DNA of 64,000 bases from Comamonadaceae bacterium CG12_big_fil_rev_8_21_14_0_65_59_15 (lineage in GTDB: Bacteria > Pseudomonadota > Gammaproteobacteria > Burkholderiales > Burkholderiaceae_C): positions 1 through 64,000 of the forward strand of contig PCUV01000057.1 in the NCBI GenBank assembly GCA_002786915.1, given 5' to 3'. A program made the translations under genes and the position numbers. Shown one piece after another: positions 61,098-64,000 of the stretch. Numbering within the stretch: the stretch's first letter is position 1; each line of letters opens with the position of its first letter. The notes beneath the pieces are model-generated. The model was not told the origin of the DNA. It saw only the letters and a list, made by a program, of their open reading frames with translations, and did not search any database.

Positions 61098-63050
61098 TTA
61101 TGAAGTTGGGGTTTTTGCGATCGCCCGCTGCAGGGCGATGGCCAAGGCTTCTAGGTTCACCGGTTTAAGCAGATAGTCGTTCGCACCGGCCTCGATGGCG
61201 GCCTGGCGCTCCTCTGCCAGAGCACCGGCCGAGCAAGCGATGATGGGCACCGCCAGCGCACTCTGGCGCAGACGCCGCGTCGCTTCCAGCCCGTCCATGA
61301 CCGGCATCTGGGTGTCCATCAGGATCACATCAAAAGGCTCGCGCAGGGCGATCTCAACCGCCTCTTGCCCGTCCACGGCCATGGTCGGATCGGCACCGCC
61401 TAAGCGTTTAAGCATGCCGCACATCACCAGGCGGTTCACCGGGTGATCTTCCACCAGCAACACCCGCACGGCACGGCTGAGCGGCTGCGCCGTTGGCGTG
61501 ACCGGCGCTGGCACCGTACCCAGCCCGGCGCTGGCTGGCCTGGGCGGCTGTGCTTGCACCACCGCCAGGCGTGCGGTAAACCAGAATTCGCTGCCCTGCC
61601 CGACCGCGCTGTTGACGCCAACGGTGCCGCCCATCAGTTCGGCCAGGCGTTTGCATATCACCAGCCCCAACCCGGTGCCGCCGTATTTGCGCGTCGTGGA
61701 GCTGTCGGCCTGCTCAAAACTGCGAAACAAACGCCCGGACTGTTCGGGCGTGAGGCCAATACCAGTGTCGCGTACGGCAAAGCGCAGCCACACGCTGTCA
61801 CCCGCGTGCGCGCCAGCAGCGTCGAGCGTGACCTGAACCTCGATGCGCCCCTTTTCGGTGAACTTGAAGGCGTTGCCCACCAGGTTGAACAAAATCTGGC
61901 GCAGGCGCACCGGGTCGCCGCGCAGGGTCTCGGGTACAGCGGCGTCGGCGCTACAGGCAAAGGCCGGGCCGTCCGGGCGCAGTCGCAGGCGAAACAGCGT
62001 GGCTACCTCGTCGAGCAGCGGCCGGAGCGCGAAATCGGTGCTTTCCAGCGTCAACTTGCCGGCTTCGATTTTCGAGTAATCCAGAATGTCGTTGAGGATC
62101 GCCAGCAACGTTTGGCCGCTGGAGCGGATGACGCGCACATAGTCGGCCTGCTCGGGGGTGAGCGCGCTGCCCGCAAGCAATTCGGCCACACCCAGCACGC
62201 CATTCATGGGGGTACGAATCTCATGCGACATCATGGCCAGAAACTCGCCCTTGGCGGCGCTGGCACGGGTCGCTTCATCGCGCGCGGCGATCAGCTCGGC
62301 CTGCGCGCGGTAGCGCTCGCTGACATCGTGGTACGAATAGACGCGGCCAATGATTTCGTCGTCGGCGTTGGCGGTCTGCACGCTGCACTCAAACACCCGG
62401 CCGTCGCGCAGGTGCAGCGTCGTAAAGGCATGACCGAGCGGAGCCAGCCCAGCGCCAGCGCCCGGGTCGGTAGGCCACGCCACGTCACTCGGGCATTGCG
62501 CTTGCAGGTAGGCCATGACGCCTGCGTCATCACGCTCGGCCAGCAGCTTGGACGGTATCGCCCACATGGCCGAAAAGCGTTGATTCATGTTGATGATGGC
62601 CCCCTGGTGGTCCACCAGCAAAATGCCGTCGGCTGTGGCCTCCAGCGTGGCGCGCAGGCGCGAGCCCAGGTTGAGCAACTCGGCCTCGATCTGGTTGCGG
62701 GCCGAAACCGGTGTGGCGCGCAGGGTGTAGCGCAGCGGCTGTTCACTGACCCGGCAGACCGACTTGGCAACGTCAAGCACCTGACCGTCGTGGCAACGCA
62801 GCGCGCCCTGTGCGGTGCGTTCGCTGGCATAAGCGTGCAGCTCGTCCCAGAAAAAAAGATCGGACAGCGCGCACTCAAATTCGCCGATCGGCTGGCCGAT
62901 CAAGTCGTCGCTGCGGTAGCCCAGCAGCTGCAACGCCGCCGGGTTGGCCGCCAGGATGGTCAGGTTGGCACCGTCGATCAGCAACAGGATCTCGCCACTG
63001 CCTTGCAGCAGCAGCGCATCCAGCGTGCTGGCCCCGGGTAACGCGTTCAT
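61098..63050 (-). CDS. PAS hybrid histidine kinase with C-terminal receiver
   Basis: 650 residues from the ATG at 63050 that overlaps the HD-GYP stop. Two PAS domains (about 12-115 and 135-255), a short coiled coil, HisKA with M-S-H-E-I-R-T-P-M-N-G near 278, ATPase with N-L-V-G-N-A-F-K-F, D-T-G-I-G and G-G-T-G-L-G-L, and a receiver with L-L-V-E-D-H-P-V-N and D-T-Q-M-P-V-M-D-G near 575. No membrane span, so it senses inside the cell. It probably works with the HD-GYP protein encoded just upstream. Confidence 0.93.
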   Translation of the reverse strand: MNALPGASTLDALLLQGSGEILLLIDGANLTILAANPAALQLLGYRSDDLIGQPIGEFECALSDLFFWDELHAYASERTAQGALRCHDGQVLDVAKSVCRVSEQPLRYTLRATPVSARNQIEAELLNLGSRLRATLEATADGILLVDHQGAIINMNQRFSAMWAIPSKLLAERDDAGVMAYLQAQCPSDVAWPTDPGAGAGLAPLGHAFTTLHLRDGRVFECSVQTANADDEIIGRVYSYHDVSERYRAQAELIAARDEATRASAAKGEFLAMMSHEIRTPMNGVLGVAELLAGSALTPEQADYVRVIRSSGQTLLAILNDILDYSKIEAGKLTLESTDFALRPLLDEVATLFRLRLRPDGPAFACSADAAVPETLRGDPVRLRQILFNLVGNAFKFTEKGRIEVQVTLDAAGAHAGDSVWLRFAVRDTGIGLTPEQSGRLFRSFEQADSSTTRKYGGTGLGLVICKRLAELMGGTVGVNSAVGQGSEFWFTARLAVVQAQPPRPASAGLGTVPAPVTPTAQPLSRAVRVLLVEDHPVNRLVMCGMLKRLGGADPTMAVDGQEAVEIALREPFDVILMDTQMPVMDGLEATRRLRQSALAVPIIACSAGALAEERQAAIEAGANDYLLKPVNLEALAIALQRAIAKTPTS

Positions 63051-64000
63051 GCCCACCCCCCCGGCTTGCTGCCTGGTTCAGTTTGAGTTCCATCAAAAAA
63101 GTAAGTAACGTGTTTGCGCGGGTTTAAGTACGCCGCCGCAGGCGCGGGCAGCATCACTGGTGAAATGGCTTTGGTGATATTGATGTCGGGTTCCTGCTCC
63201 AGGTCTAGCATGATCGCCTCGGCCAGGGGCACGTTCGGGTCATAGACCATGACCCATGGTCGCAGCGGTTTACGCGGGTTGACCGAAGTCACCAGCGCCA
63301 GCGCGTCGTTAGACAAATGCACGATTGAGCCGGGCGGATAGACGCCCAGGCTACGCACCAGCAACTGTAGTGCCTTGACGTCAAACTTGCTGCGCCGCTG
63401 CGCAAACATGAACGACAGCGCCTGGTGCGGTGTCATGGCTTTTTTGAGGTCCACCGGGTTACACAGGTTGTCGTAAAAATTGACCAGCGAGACCAGCCGT
63501 GCCGCTGGTGTCATGGCGTCTGCCTTGAGCCCCTTGGGGTAGCCGCTGCCATCGGCCAGCTCGTGGTGTTGCGCCACCACGGCCAGCGCCCCGCAGGCGA
63601 TACCCAGCTTCTGGGCCATCGTGACACCATAGTCAACATGTTGCTGGCGCAAGTTGCGCTCGGCCTGGTTGTAGTCTTCAGGCGACTTGCGCAGCACCCG
63701 GTCCGGGATGTCCATCAAGCCAACATCGTGCAGCATGGCACCGATGCCCAGATCGCGCGCAGCGGCCACGTCCAGCCCCATTTCTTGCGCCAGCATCATG
63801 GCCAGAATGGTGACGTTCAGGCTGTGGTAGTAAACATCTTCGCCGCCTGCCCTTTCACCCATCACATGCAAGGTGGCGTCTGGATTTTCCAGAAAGGCAT
63901 CGGTCATCTGGCCCACCAGCGCGCCCATTTCTTCCAGCGTTTCTTTTGGCATGGACAATAAATTGCGGTTCAAACTCTTCATCACGGCACCGGCTTTGGA
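63047..64000 (-). CDS. HD-GYP domain protein, partial (5' end outside the window)
   Basis: The frame is open to the right edge; a GTG at 63985 is a possible start but the frame runs on above it. The HD-GYP core is complete: H-S-L-N-V-T near residue 55, M-L-H-D-V-G with the HD dyad, A-Q-H-H-E and G-S-G-Y-P-K-G-L. Expected to hydrolyse cyclic-di-GMP. The tail after the HD-GYP domain is about 100 residues, with Y-D-P-N-V-P. Its stop overlaps the hybrid kinase start (ATGA), so the two are co-translated. Confidence 0.9.
   Translation of the reverse strand, partial: SKAGAVMKSLNRNLLSMPKETLEEMGALVGQMTDAFLENPDATLHVMGERAGGEDVYYHSLNVTILAMMLAQEMGLDVAAARDLGIGAMLHDVGLMDIPDRVLRKSPEDYNQAERNLRQQHVDYGVTMAQKLGIACGALAVVAQHHELADGSGYPKGLKADAMTPAARLVSLVNFYDNLCNPVDLKKAMTPHQALSFMFAQRRSKFDVKALQLLVRSLGVYPPGSIVHLSNDALALVTSVNPRKPLRPWVMVYDPNVPLAEAIMLDLEQEPDINITKAISPVMLPAPAAAYLNPRKHVTYFFDGTQTEPGSKPGGWA

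Noticed and set aside
61443-63041. 532-codon plus-strand open frame opposite the hybrid kinase
   Set aside because: Shadow of a well-defined kinase gene; no domain sense.

Overview
The window reads as a chromosomal segment of a GC-rich betaproteobacterium, most likely Burkholderiales, family Comamonadaceae (Rhodoferax/Polaromonas-like). The grounds are the gene content and style: purB, glnE, yhdP, mltA, yajC-secD-secF, the dprA/LysM/def/fmt block, a fused single-chain indolepyruvate oxidoreductase, many GTG/TTG starts, 4-nt translational overlaps and GC-rich interspersed palindromes. The assignment is inference from reading; no search was run.

Layout. 1-1.3 kb: an Rpn-type nuclease cut by the window edge, a HEPN/MNT toxin-antitoxin pair and a second, decayed Rpn fragment. 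1.3-5.7 kb: a PsiF-repeat protein with terminator, then two convergent gene pairs (GT2 + GtrA on plus; YdjC-type deacetylase + ArnT-like transferase on minus) that together look like a lipid A aminosugar-modification system. 5.7-14 kb: a LuxR-type response regulator next to a decayed receiver fragment, a broken lipoprotein metalloprotease and its coupled partner, a hybrid histidine kinase, and a second lipoprotein. Two copies of a C-run/G-run palindrome mark the upstream regions of the two regulators. 14-18.5 kb: yaeQ, a DUF4143-type ATPase with a perfect hairpin over its start, purB, a glutathione transferase and a zinc-ribbon protein.

18.6-26.7 kb: a minus-strand cluster (FAD oxidoreductase, DUF1365, cyclopropane-synthase-like methyltransferase, chalcone-isomerase-like protein, MFS carrier, DUF3833 lipoprotein, SDR, NTF2-like). 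This combination is known from light and singlet-oxygen regulons. At 28.9-29.9 kb lies a MerR regulator with the intact vitamin-B12 signatures of CarH/LitR photoreceptors, so a light-controlled lipid-remodelling regulon is plausible. 30-35.6 kb: a CheB-CheR-PAS signalling protein split by one in-frame TGA, translationally coupled to a PAS-GGDEF-EAL protein. 35.6-45.9 kb: cytochrome c, glnE, then yhdP, nitrilase and mltA coupled by ATGA overlaps, and cheV. 46-49.6 kb: indolepyruvate oxidoreductase. 50-55.8 kb: yajC-secD-secF and a DUF1631 gene. 55.8-61 kb: dprA and LysM facing away from def-fmt-azlC-azlD. 61-64 kb: a hybrid histidine kinase coupled to an HD-GYP protein that runs off the right end.

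Intergenic space is rich in palindromic repeats of at least three kinds. The most interesting is a family of three long hairpins whose stems differ completely in sequence yet still pair, around a conserved loop. I saw no rRNA, tRNA, CRISPR array, complete insertion sequence or prophage.
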